Assembly: GCA_014281115.1 (NCBI GenBank)
Contig: JACONQ010000010.1
Coordinates: 1,674,001 to 1,738,000, forward strand
Direction of reading: 5' to 3'
DNA: 64,000 nucleotides
Source of the DNA: Laburnicola sp. R22_1
Lineage: Eukaryota > Ascomycota > Dothideomycetes > Pleosporales > Didymosphaeriaceae
Under the pieces are notes generated by a model. It was not told the DNA's origin. It made no database searches and was given only the letters and a program-made list of their open reading frames with translations. The translations under genes and the position numbers were made by a program. Shown one piece after another: positions 34,105-44,762 of this stretch; the stretch's first letter is position 1; each line of letters starts with the position of its first letter.

Positions 34105-35984
34105 CTACCTGTAGCGCTCTGGGAGGCGTATTTGACGTGTGCGCGTCGTGGGCGCGATCTCGGGCATCTCGGGCTCGTCAACTTTGACAGGCTGTAACTC
34201 AGGCTGTACAAGCTCAATATCCTTTGGATTTTTTGCTGGAGGCTTAAGGCTATGTTGATTACCATTTTGGGAAGCTTTGAGCTCATCGCGGAGTTGTTTT
34301 TCAATTGTGTGGGCCTCTCGCTTTTCTTGAGCTTTAATAGCCTTCAGCTCGCGCTCGCGAGCGCGCTCTGCTTGAGCCTGAGCCTTTTTAAGGCGTCGCT
34401 GTTGCAAGAGGGCTTGCTTTTCAAGCTTGCTCTGCTCTCTGAGCTGGGACTGGATGTCCTTTTGAAGCTGTATCTCCTTCTCCTCCGCGTCCTTTTGTGC
34501 CTGCCAGTCGCGAGCCCTCTGGACCTTAGCTGGTGACCAGAAAATCGCGCCACCGTTGTAATCCTCCGGCGTCTCGAGCGCCAGGGCCTTACCCCGCTGG
34601 CGGCGCTTGCGCTTGTTAACGAGGGTCTCTTTGAGCTGAGTATTTTTGTGCTTAAGGATCTGATTTTTCGCTGAAATTGAGTGGAGCGTACGCGAGAGTT
34701 TGGCAGCCTGAGACTCGTAAATATCTCCAACAACTTGACGTAATAAGCCCTCGATTTTACGCCAGTCGCTGGCGCTAAGGACCGACGTGCTGCTCTCGCT
34801 TGAGCTGGGGCGCTCAGGCTCGCGAGTTTCAAATCGCTTGAGGATCCTGTCGGGATCTAAGGGCACGATCCCAGTAGCCTCAAAGGCCTTAAGGACCGTT
34901 GCTGACGTTAGCGCGCGCTCCCAGGCGGCCCAGAATATCCTGAAAAAGTCCCTCTTTGTAATGCTGGAGAGGCCCTGGCAGGCGTCCATAAAGCTCGCGA
35001 GGCCGTTGCTGTACGCGCTCGCGAGAGGCCTGAAGACGCCCACATCCAGCGGCTGAAGCGTATGGGTGCTGTGAGGCGGAAATATTGCCAGCAGGATCTT
35101 ATTGGCGTCGCAGAAATCGATAAAATCCTTTGTTACGTGAGATCCATGCCCATCAACGATCAAGAGGCGGTACGACGTCCTTGCCTTTGCTTTCGTCTCG
35201 CGGTTGAACACCTGTTTGAGCCAGCTGAGCCCGATATCGTTATTGGTCCATCCTGAGGGCGAGGAGGAGAAAAAGCCTTGTGGATTTCAGGGTTGAAATC
35301 CTGGAGCCAGGTGTCTTGTACGTTGCCAGAGGCTGCCTGATAAATGAGGGCAGGTGTGAGGGTAGAGCCGTCGGCGCAAATATAGGCTATTGAAGTTATC
35401 CACTCGCGATTGCCGTCCTGGAGCATTGATTTGAACTTCCCACGCTTGTATTGCTTGCGAGAAAAGACGCGCTTTGATTTAGAGAGGATTCTAATAAGAA
35501 ATCCCTTCTTATCTATATTGTAAATATGGGGTGCGTTAACGTTGTATTGCTTGATTTTTTTAGCTAATAGCTTGAAGTACAGCGCGTACTTGAAGGCCGA
35601 ATTAGCTCTGCGGCGTGAGGCGTCGATGCTGGATGTCCATCGCGATATTAAGTCGAGTTTGTGGCGCTTAATGAAGCGCGACGGCTAGCAAGTCCCAACG
35701 TATTTTCTAGCTATTTCTGACGCGAAGTTTCGTATCATATAGCTTGTAGGAGGTAGCCCTCGCGCTGAGAGGTCTTGAATATACTGTACGAGCGTTGCTT
35801 CCTGCGTAGCGTTGAGCATTTGTTGATTTTCGAGCTTACGCGCCATCGATAGGGTTTTACTACGCGCGCGCCGCGACAGAGTTGACTGGCTAACCCTGAA
35901 TCTTTTGGCGATTTCTGTATACGTAAAATGTTCTCCTGGTTTTAGCGATTTGATTGCCGCAAGAGCCTCGTCGATTGGAGCCAT
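34105..35984 (-). pseudogene. Inner-element transposase (pogo-like), one stop and one frameshift
   Basis: DDE-superfamily transposase that would cut and join element ends. Starts at ATG 35984. In order: N-terminal helix-turn-helix (IAKRFRVSQSTLSRRA), CENP-B-like region, catalytic core with first Asp in YNIDKKGF, second in LLIVDGHGSH and third in LQPLDVGVF (a DDD set), then a Lys/Glu/Arg coiled-coil tail. The frame breaks twice: a TAG at 35686 or so (GTC-stop-PSRF), where the sister copy has Trp in a matching place, and a one-base deletion near 35275 (HKA then FSSSPSGWTNND in the next frame). Otherwise it is well kept, so inactivation looks recent. The break positions are from reading both frames. 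Confidence 0.85.
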
Positions 35985-36032
35985 ATTGGTGGAGTTATGG
36001 TGGGTTGAATATTTCGCGATTTTGGTGGGGCG

Positions 36033-36073
36033 CGTGCATTACGCGATAGCGTGCATTACGTGATCAAACACGA
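36033..36073. repeat. Right TIR of inner element
   Basis: 41 bases, exact reverse complement of 33941..33981. Followed by TA at 36074..36075. Confidence 0.95.
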
Positions 36074-36075
36074 TA

Positions 36076-36102
36076 ATGAGCCCGACGGCGTGATGAGCCA
36101 CC
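36076..36102. repeat. Inner half of the split left TIR of outer element
   Basis: 27 bases that continue the outer left repeat (33924..33938 + TA) after the inner insertion; matches the right outer repeat exactly. Confidence 0.92.
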
Positions 36103-36211
36103 TTGAACACCAAATCAGCCCCACAACTTGAGGCTGTAGAGCCTCACACAATAGCTATTATCGCGATCTTTTTTAGTGGAGAGATATATAGGTGTTAAAT
36201 AATATATTGCG

Positions 36212-38086
36212 CTACAAATATCGCTTTGGAGTATTGATTGCTCGGCCGCGTCGTGACTGAATAGCTGGTGCGCCTGTAACAACACCCTGAGGCGATCCAC
36301 CAGCTGTAGGCCTCGCAATAGATCTCTTTTTTGGAGTAGCTCCTATAGGAGCCTTAAGGCTGCGCTTCTTACCCTTTTGGGAGGTTTTAAGAGCTTGTTT
36401 GAGTCGTTGATGAGTCCTGCGAGCAGCTGCCCTAGAGGCCTGTTCAGCAGCCTTCTTAGCCTTCTCCTTCTCCCTCACTAGCCTGGCTGCAGCCCTTGCC
36501 TGACGCCTCATCTCCTTCTCCCTTGCCTTAGCCTGCCTTGCCTCCTCACGAAGCCTGTTTGTCTCAGCTTTTTGGTGTAGTACCTGCTCCTCCTCGAGCT
36601 CCTGGAGCTGCTGGCGATCACGTGCCTCCCTCACCTTCCTTGGAGACCAAAATACAGCTCCACCGTGGTACTCCTCAGGCTCCTCGAGCAGGAGAGGCTT
36701 GCCTCGCTTCCTGCGCGTCCTCTCATTGATCAGAGCCTCGCGTAGGCCCTTGACTTTATACTCAAGGAGGGTCTTTTGAGTTGAGATTTGGTGGAAAGCC
36801 TGGCTCAGCTTTTGAGCTCGTCTATCACTTCGATCCTTCACTACCTGACGTAGTAGGCCTTCAGTCTTCCTCCAGTTTGAGGCACTCAAGGCTGAGGACT
36901 CGCTATCGCTTGAGGAGCTTGAGCTAGGGTTGAACCTTCTTAATATAACCTTAGGATTAAAGGGTGAGAGGCCTGTAGCCTCGAAGGCCTTAAGGATTGT
37001 TGTTTCCTTAAAGGAGGCCTGCTAGGCTCGGTAGAAGAGCGGGAAGAAGTCCCTCTTGCTCATTGAGGCAAGGCCCTGGCTCCTCTCTATAAAGGCTGAG
37101 ATCTCGTTTGAGTACGCTGTTGAGAGAGGCTTGAACATACAGACGTCGAGGGGCTGCAGCGTATGGGTTAAGTGAGGAGGATAGATTGCAAGGAGGATTT
37201 TGTTCTGATCGCAGTACTCAATAAAATCTATTGTGAGGTGAGATCTATGGCTATCTAGGATAAGTAATTGATAGGAAGATCGAGCCTTCGCCTTTGTACC
37301 GCGATTAAACACCTGTTTAAGCCACGCGAGGCCGACCTCGTTGTTCGTCCAGCTAGAGGGTGATGAGGAGATTTGAGCCTGATGAGTTTCATGATTAAAG
37401 GCCTGTAGCCACGAGTCCTGGATCGATCCAGAGGCCGACTGATAGATGAGGGCAGGTTCGAGGTAAGATCCATCAGCGCAGATGCAGGCTAGCAGCGTTA
37501 CCCACTCTCGAGAGCCATCCTGGATAGTACTCCTCCTCTTTCCATCCTCGTACGAGGCCCTGCTAAAGATCCTCTTTGAGCGGCCTACGACTCCAAGCAT
37601 AAAGCCTTTCTCATCCATATTGTATGTGTGACGCGGCTCAACGTGATACTGCTCAATTTTCTCGCGTAGGAGGTTGAAATAGAGGCTATACTTCCTCCCT
37701 GAATCGGCCTTGTGGCGACTGTTGTCTATACCCGTCGTCTATTTTAAGATGAGCTCGTCAGGATATCGCTGGACGAAGCGATCAAACCAGTGTTCTCTAA
37801 GCTCTCTCTTCGCGATCTGTGAGCCAAAATTTCGTATCATAGCCTGTGTAGGTGGGAGGCCTTGCTTTGTAAGGCGCTCAATATATCGTAGGAGCTCCTG
37901 TTCCTGTTGTGGGTGGAGAGCCTGCTGATTTGCTGCCTTAGTACTGCACGAGCCTGTAACGCGTTGGTGTCTCCTTGCAAGCGTTGCGCGACTACAACAA
38001 AACTTTTTTGCAATTTGACGATAGCTAAATTGTTCTCCAGGCTTTAGCGATTCAATAGCTGCAAGCGCAGCCTCAATAGAACTCAT
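36212..38086 (-). pseudogene. Outer-element transposase (pogo-like), two stops
   Basis: Same family and layout as the inner enzyme: helix-turn-helix (IAKKFCCSRATLARR), catalytic Asp in YNMDEKGF, in LLILDSHRSH and in LQPLDVCMF, then a long basic/acidic coiled-coil tail. Two in-frame TAG codons interrupt an otherwise open frame at 37740..37742 or so (LILK-stop-TTGID) and near 37022 (FYRA-stop-QASFKE). Both sit where the related proteins have Trp, and TGG to TAG is a G-to-A change. Eye comparison with the inner transposase suggests about half the residues match, so the two are relatives, not copies of one element. Confidence 0.85.
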
Positions 38087-38132
38087 ATTGGTGGAGTTAT
38101 CGCGTGTTGAAGTTGGGGTGTTGTTGTGGTGG

Positions 38133-38176
38133 GGTGGCTCATCACGCCGTCGGGCTCATTACGCCGTCCACCTCGG
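38133..38176. repeat. Right TIR of outer element (intact 44 bp)
   Basis: Reverse complement equals the two halves of the split left repeat joined through TA. Contains two 17-bp subunits: gacggcgtaatgagcc and gacggcgtgatgagcc. Followed by the outer target duplication TA. Confidence 0.93.
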
Positions 38177-38994
38177 TACCCAGGTGGAACGACATCCTTG
38201 TGACAAGCTGCGTCGACGTGGTGAACGATTCGCGGCGCTGTCAGGTCTCTTAATCCCACCTTCCTGCTGGAGTAATGTCGCGGATAATGTCGCAGTGGGG
38301 GCAACATGAGATTGTGTCATTGGGCGTGAGATATGAAATGCATGCAGTACGCGCAAGGTCTCTCCGGATGAGCGCGGCTTCGGCGCGAGGAGCGAGGTAA
38401 TCGGTCATAGATATAAGATGGTATCTGCCTCCTGTCTTCGTCCTCGAGGTTTGCCGCTTAAGCGCATTGTCGGTAAATTCTCCAATCTCTTAGCGCCCCT
38501 GATCTGGGCCGGTTCTATCGCAGCACCGAACGAGTTTTGTATGTGTGATTGTAATGCCTCTTCATCGAACAAGGTCAGGATTAACTGACAAGCCTCGCCA
38601 AGTTGTGAGCCGTCTTCCTTGGCCTCGACCTCAAGATCTTACACAGACCTAACGACGCCCATTTCCCATGTGCGACGAACCGGCATTTCCACGCCCGAAG
38701 AAATACGCCTTTCGATTGATCTTGCGGTCCAGTCGCCTACGGTCCGATCGGACCGAGCGTATTGCTGCTCTGCTCTGCTAACCGACGGAACACTCCTAAA
38801 CGATACTTCGCATCACCAAAAGAAGCGGAGTAGGAACATTCTTGTGTATGGGGTCTACTCGATATCTGTAATCCAAAAAAGCCAAACATCCATACCACAT
38901 ATAAGCCTACAAGTGTTGGAAACATAGCCGAACAGTTCCATTATAGACCCCCACGTTCTAACCTTGAACTCGTCTGCAGACTATTTCCTCATCT
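38177..38994. other. Intergenic region right of the transposon nest
   Basis: Spacer from the outer target TA to the GH128 remnant. No gene or repeat with support. Confidence 0.5.
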
Positions 38995-39777
38995 TTAGAT
39001 AGTGTTGTAAGCCTGCCCGATGCGCGAAAGCCCGGTCCCGTCTTTGTTCAGAAGCTTGCCCGGCGCAGCCATGAACATTGCATATCGGTGAACGCGCGAC
39101 TGGCCGTCCAACCACGGAAGTACTTCGCGCATGAAGTTGATGATCTGGTCCTCGGAGCCCTCGGCCCAAAACTCGGTTATCCAGAGGGGGCGTCCGCCGG
39201 CAACCTTGAGCGCGGCTGTGATGTGGTCCTTGAAGTACTGGATGTTGGTTGCCGAGTCATACCTTGCCAGAAAATAAGCTTGAGAATCTAAAGGGGGGCG
39301 CAAAGGCGAAGGGGTTGACCTTACCAGTGGATGTTCACGAAATCAATGTGGCATCCGCGGCAGTCGTCTAGAAAGGCTTTGAGGTAGGTGAGCCCTTTTC
39401 CATCCCTGTTGTCGTTGGTGACAGCCGGCGAGCCAAATTTTACCTTGCTGCCATGACGTCGAAGGGGCTCCATCCAGGTTCTCTGCCATGACGTCGTGAC
39501 AGCCGGCGAGCCAAATTTTACCTTGCTGCCATGACGTAGAGTGAAGCAGCGGGGAATATTCGTAGCCTGTCTTGCCCAGACCATTGTCGGAAGAATCCCA
39601 ATTGTACGCCCAATTGGTCTTGCCACCGTTGAAAAGAAGAACATACGCCGCCTTGTTGTAAGAGACACCACGCTTCGCGCCAGCAGCTTTGCTCTTGTGC
39701 TCAGAGGCTTCTGATGTGGGGATTGCAAAGGAAAGCGCGACCGAAGCCAGGAGAAGGAGTGAGGCGACGAAATACAT
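38995..39777 (-). pseudogene. GH128-like secreted endo-beta-1,3-glucanase, rearranged
   Basis: Remnant of a secreted glycoside hydrolase (GH128 / glycosyl-hydrolase catalytic core). Start ATG 39777 gives a signal peptide (FVASLLLLASVALSFA) and the family start KRGVSYN and WAYNW. Downstream, in a different frame, are FGSPAVTN and HIDFVNIHW, then after an intron (39263..39324, gtaagg...gcaag) YDSATNIQYF and the strand PLWITEFWAEG. The middle, which should carry the catalytic acid in a GFNEPD-type motif, is missing and replaced by a 42-bp direct repeat. The frame from the ATG ends at 39343 after 144 residues. So the gene lost about 50-60 codons and its frame. The product, if made, would be a short secreted fragment. 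Confidence 0.8.
39418..39537. repeat. 42-bp direct repeat within the GH128 remnant
   Basis: Copies at 39418..39459 and 39496..39537 are identical, at a 78-base offset; a 12-base word from their end (ctgccatgacgt) also occurs at 39483..39494 in the spacer. A mark of repair-type rearrangement. Confidence 0.93.
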
Positions 39778-41110
39778 CGTAGCTCGCTAGTATAGACGTA
39801 CGGTAGACCAGAGAGCTTGGAGATTTCGGGCGGTATCTGAACGAGTGTGGAGCTGTGGTAAAGTCGTGCAAATGAGTGCTATCGAATGAGTGTGGGCTGT
39901 TCTCGGGAAAGAGTGCGAAGTGTGCCAGAGGAAGGTTGACACAATGAGGGAGGGGTGAGATGTACTTCTAATACCTTCTCCTACTGACGGAAAAGCACAG
40001 TATTGCGTGATCTATTGTGGGACTAGCCAAGAGAAATTTTTGATGTGAAAGCCGTCTGAGTACCTTCGATAGGCAAAAAGCGCAGCCGCGCCATGTGGCC
40101 GATAAGGCTTCAGGAAGGCCCTAGCGTAATCGTTGAGTCCAGAGTATGTGATAGCCTGGAGGCGGTCAGTTGGAATACAATCGATTATTGAAGATTTCCG
40201 CCAGCGGGCCTCACATTGCGGTATTGGGGCACTCGTCGGCTTGGTATGGCTAGCTTGTCATGTACCTGGCTTTCACACACTGAAATTAGCGGAGACATTG
40301 ATAGTGCACTCTCACCTATCTGATAGAGAGGAGTATGCCGCCGACTTTGCGATATCCTGGGAGTTAGGTGTAGTAGGACGGCGACACACTAAGGGGCCTG
40401 CTTCACATGTTTGGAGGTGTTCCGGTGATGAGTCGTGCCTTCCTCGTTGGTTTAGAAGGCACACAACCAACCACCGACGGCCGTTACCGAGTCCATATAC
40501 ACTGGTATATTTTCGTAGACGTCCTTTCACGGAGCGCTGTGCCGATACGATCTGTGAATGACATACCATCAGTCTTCGATCAGCACCATCGGTACTCATT
40601 ATCAATGCATATATGATCAAGCGTACGCGCTTGCACGGATGGCTGACATGCCTCTCGGCGGAACAGTTTTAGATGAATAAATGATTGATGGCATATAGCA
40701 GTAGCGCATACATAAAGGGGACTATCTGCGCCGATAAATACCACCCCACGTCCGAAGACCTGACTACACCAGCATGAGGCGACCTTGACTGAAGATAGAA
40801 CACTATCACGCTCGTCTTCTCGTTCGCCTGGGCGTCAGAAAGCCGAAAAGGGACGTCTTGGCCAATTTCGAGCGACGAGCAGAACATAGCGAGTTCGACC
40901 TCGTAACCTCAACCTCCCAAGCTTGTATCGCCTCGGTATACTGGGTCCCAGCGTGAATCGGCGCGGCACTTGAAGAAGACTTTGAATTATCCTTGACCCG
41001 TGATGTTCCCGAACCCTCGAGGGCGCGTGACTGGTGATCCCAAGTTTCCCTATAGCACAGGATGAGCACTGAGCTCAGAATGAGATACAAAAACTTGGAT
41101 TAAGGTAGAC
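39778..41110. other. Long spacer between GH128 remnant and RGD1
   Basis: 1333 bases. Open frames (40133..40561 plus, 40806..41090 minus) have no domain or splice support. I see no transposon ends. Confidence 0.5.
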
Positions 41111-43358
41111 TTAATCCTCGTCGAAGATTTGAAGAACGTTTTCCAATATAGTGATGATAACACGAGCCTGGAGCCCGGCGTCCGCTATATGGTTACCCGT
41201 GTGGGGGCCCATGATTGAAGGTCTAATTATGTCAGTCGGATCTGAGATCGAAACAAGTATGAATACTTACGCCCAACAAATGCCGAGATTGGCAGTGCTC
41301 ATGCGATTGACCTCGGACGCCTGATCTACACGGTGGAGATGGAGCATCAGTGCCCGGAGCGTGGCATAATTAGGATCGGGCAATGCATTGATCAGCGCAT
41401 GCATTGAGTCTCGCCGCATAGTTTCGTCGTCGATGCGTGCTGCGTCAATGAACTTGGTGTAAAAGTCCCGGGTCAGAATAGGATCGGGCAACTCGCGGAA
41501 GAACTGTTTCAACAGACCAGCAACGCTATTGATGTCGTGTTGAAATGCCTCGGGGTTGCGGAAGTCGACTTGCATCGCGTCCCTATCAAACAAAGCTTTC
41601 ATAGCCTGAATGTGAGACGTGGTACCGGGAATGCGATAGATGCCTTCAACTTCCAAACCAAAGAGATCAACAGCTTGAACACACTGGTATACGACAAGAG
41701 GCACCGGGGATCCATCTCTAGCAAACAGGTTGTCTAAACTAACACCGAACACGGGATTGAGTGGGGGGTTGGACGAGCTATGTAGCACTCCACTAGTCTG
41801 CTGCGTCGACCCTTGTCCTGTAGGACCTCTGGGATAGTCTGACTGAGGATAAGGCGGGTTTTGTGTGACAGGGGCGTAGTTGGAGCCGCCGAATTGCGAT
41901 TGTTGCGGGGGCGGGGGCAGTGGTTGTTCATGTTGGAGTTGCTGCTGTTGTGGAGGTGGTTGTTGGGGGTATCCCGTATTGTAGGCCTGGAAGTTTGACT
42001 GCTGAGCGGGGGGTTCGGAGGGCAGCGATGGTAGTTGTTGGTATTGTGCAGGTGCAGGCGACGAGGTTGACTCGGGTTGCGGCATAGGAAACGAGGGTGG
42101 AGGCTGGTTCTGCAACTGCAATGACGTCCGACGACCTCCGCTCATGGCAGAAGGCGGCGTAGGCTGGGCTTGTGGACCCTGAGTCGGATGCTTGATATAT
42201 TGCAGCTCCGTACGCACCAATGGCACGTTAGAGGCGTGCTTCAAGATATAATCATCAAAGTCCCTCTCGTTGTTGATCATATGGACGAGCTGGTTTATGC
42301 TTGGGGGTGGTTGGGCCGTGCTGCCCTTGAGCGGCTGGGGACTGACGACCTGGCCGTTGTTCACGACGAGCTTTTCGTTGAACGAAGCATATTTCTGCAT
42401 CTCCATGGTAAGCGCGGCGTCGATCTCCTTGATCAAATCCACCATGGCAGAAACGGCCTGGGGGCGCGTGGTAGAGACAAGCTCCTTGCGGTACGACTGG
42501 GCTGTCTGGACCTTGGTCATATAATCTTGATCGGCAGCCTGGACTTTGCGATGCAGGTCTTCTTCGTGCTGAGCCGCCGACTTAGGGCCCTTGAGACCAA
42601 ATTTCCTGCCTGCGCCAGAGTCGCCCGTCTTGACGCGATCCAGGTCTTCGGCCAGTTGGTCGTATTTAGCCTTTGCCTTCTCGGCCAGCTTTTCAGCGTC
42701 CTGGACTTTCGCTTCGGCAGCCAGACCCTGCTGTTTCCACGTCTTCCTGCTGCCGTCCATCTTGTTGGCCAGCTGCAACAGATTCTCGTGCATGGCATGG
42801 AGCGCCAGGCCGAATTGCGTGCCGTTGTCAGCGATGCGTTCGTTGGCGTGCATAACTTGCTCAAACTGAGTCGCATAGCTCTCGTGACGGGCCTCTGTCT
42901 TGCGTATGTTGTCGAGGGTCGAGCGAGTGAGTTTCTTCAGGCTATTGGCATGCTCCTCTTCCATGGCGCCGCGCCGCTTCAGAAAATTGGCAAAGTCCTA
43001 GCATGTCAGCATATTATCCACAAGGCCAGACACGTAGACATACTCGTGCGCTAGCAATGCTCGCCTTGAGGCGGCTCAGCAGGGTGTTGACTCCGATGTC
43101 CGAATGCAGGACGTCGTGCACCTTTTGCTGCAATTGGGGGTCTGGCGCATCCTGCTTCGGCTCCTGCTTCTGCTCCTGCTTCTGCTCCTGCTCCTGCTCC
43201 TGGGCCTGTGTCGCGGGCGCGGCAGCAAAGCTCTCGACTGGCGACGACGTCGAGCCGTCGGCCTGGCCAGTAGAATCGGATGTGCCGGGCGCGTTGTTGA
43301 ACTCTGGACTGAAGCTCTCGGTGCTCCCCATTGGGGGCAGCGTAGGCGGTGCCGCCAT
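41111..43358 (-). CDS. RGD1: Rho GTPase-activating protein RGD1 (F-BAR + RhoGAP)
   Basis: Switches off Rho-family GTPases (Rho3/Rho4 in yeast) at sites of polar growth and septation; binds membrane by its F-BAR. Exons (minus) 43358..43044, 42997..41271 and 41222..41111, 717 residues. The N-terminal Gln/Glu-rich linker precedes an F-BAR domain (about residues 80-340: DFANFLKRRGAMEEEHANSL). A Pro/Gln-rich low-complexity middle follows, then RhoGAP (about 510-700) with arginine finger in GIYRIPG and NLGICWAPSIMG. The two introns (gtatgt...ctag; gtaagt...ttag) were set where frames break and give the conserved APSIMG join. Length and order match the family. Confidence 0.94.
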
Positions 43359-43681
43359 GGTGGGCGACTAATGGATTGAGGTAAAGTAGCGATTTCGACG
43401 GGGGTGTTTTGATGGATTAGGAGCCGGCGGGCGTGGTATGTAGCGCGTACGCAGGCGTGGTGGCTGGCAGGTGTGTTGAGCAAGCGGTTGGAGATGGCGC
43501 CACGCTTGGAGTGATGGCGTGGCTGTGCAACCTGCGGGACATCTGACGCACGGTCGCGATTGCTTGACGTACTTGGTGTCTCTCCACTCCACTATCCTCC
43601 CAACATCAACGCCAACACATCCACAAGTGCTTCTACCCAACACCCCAAACACCCATCGTACCACACCATCTCCCACCAAAC
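43359..43681. promoter_or_regulatory. Divergent promoter region, RGD1 / flavin-barrel gene
   Basis: 323-base spacer between divergent starts, must hold both promoters; pyrimidine-rich near the plus-strand start. Confidence 0.4.
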
Positions 43682-44424
43682 ATGGCAGCCGCAGCAGCCC
43701 CCAATGCCCTCCCCGACGAAGTCATAACCTGCCTCCAAAACGCGCGCTTCGTACGTATGCCCCGCTCCCATGCACAACACCCTCTAATCCACCGCAGCTC
43801 CACCTCGCCACCTCCTCCAACAACACCCCCCACATCTCCCTAATGAACTACACCTACCTCCCCTCCACGCCCTACACCCCCACCCCCACCATAATAATGA
43901 CGACGCCACCTACTTCACAAAAGACGCACAACCTCGCCTCCAACCCGCTCGTCTCCCTCCTCGTCCACGACTGGGTCTCGCACCGCCCGCCCACGCTGCA
44001 CAACCGCTCGCCCTCGCCCTCGCGCCCCACCCCGCGCACGGGCTCCCTCGCCGAACTCCTCCTGGGCATCAACACGGCGTCGCTGTCGAGGATAAGCACG
44101 ACGATTAATGGGACGGCTAAGATTGTGGAGACTGGGAGTGAGGAGGAGAGGTGGTGTAAGGCGCAGCATTTGGCGAATAATACGTTTGCGGCCAGTGAGG
44201 AGCCGGTTGGGGCTGGGTTGTGGGGTGGCGGAGGGCTGGAGAGGCAGCGGCAGGAGGATGATATGGTGGAGGGGGATGGCGGGACGAGGTGCTATGTGGA
44301 GGGGGAGGAGGTTAGGGTTGTGGTAGTGCAGATAAAGGATGGGCGGATAGCGGATTGGAAGGGGCAGGTGAGGGATTGGGTTGTCGGTGATGAGGGGAGT
44401 GCAACGCTGGTCAATGGCGTTTGA
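43682..44424 (+). CDS. Pyridoxamine 5'-phosphate oxidase-like flavin-split-barrel protein
   Basis: Probable FMN-binding protein of the pyridoxamine-phosphate-oxidase-like family (yeast YPR172W/YLR456W type); enzyme activity for this branch is not proven. Exons 43682..43750 and 43798..44424, 231 residues; intron 43751..43797 (gtacgt...gcag) joins TTC to CTC. The family start PDEVITCLQNARFLHLATSS and PHISLMNYTYLP is clear, followed by a short barrel core (NLASNPLVSLLVHDW) and a Gly-rich insert. The end ADWKGQVRDW is typical. The insertion around 44215-44300 is low-complexity, as in other fungi. Confidence 0.85.
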
Positions 44425-44762
44425 GCAGCGGCCAGAAACATGTATACCATTCTCAAGCTGGAACATGGACATGTATCATCCGATAGTCCTAGATCATGTC
44501 CCAGTCTCAGAATTTGACCAAGAAAAATGTAGTTCGACACCCGTCTATCTCGCTAGCCCTGTACCCAACAAATACGCTACCAAAAATGCCATAATCGCCA
44601 AATGAACAAGACAACAGGCGTAAAAACCGTAAATGCTGATGCCCGCTCCCGAAAATACCATCGCTCCTTCAGAATCCAAACTCCATCGCTATGCCCAGAA
44701 AGACTGCTCAAAAGCGTCATGCTATAGACACGAAAAAAAAAATCCAATCCGTCTACCCAAAC
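44425..44762. other. Spacer between convergent genes
   Basis: 338 bases, likely both 3' untranslated regions; an A-run at about 44733-44742. No gene seen. Confidence 0.5.

Larger units (their letters stand above)
33941..36073 (-). mobile_element. Inner pogo/Fot1-like DNA transposon
   Basis: A 2133-bp element with perfect 41-bp terminal inverted repeats (33941..33981 and 36033..36073), flanked by TA duplications (33939..33940, 36074..36075), the target-site hallmark of Tc1/mariner/pogo elements. It contains one transposase gene on the minus strand, related to that of the outer element. It is inserted inside the outer element's left terminal repeat, so it is the younger insertion. Confidence 0.93.
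33924..38176 (-). mobile_element. Outer pogo/Fot1-like DNA transposon, interrupted
   Basis: Tc1/mariner-superfamily element flanked by a TA duplication (33922..33923 and 38177..38178). Its terminal inverted repeat is 44 bp. The right copy is intact (38133..38176); the left is split by the inner element into 33924..33938 and 36076..36102, with the TA duplicated at 33939..33940 and 36074..36075. When the inner element is removed mentally, left and right ends match base for base over the whole 44. Length without the inner element is about 2.1 kb, and it holds one transposase gene on the minus strand. Confidence 0.9.

Noticed and set aside
40806..41090. Minus-strand frame with a hydrophobic start
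   Set aside because: It begins at a non-ATG codon, no splice joining to other exons was found, and no domain is visible.
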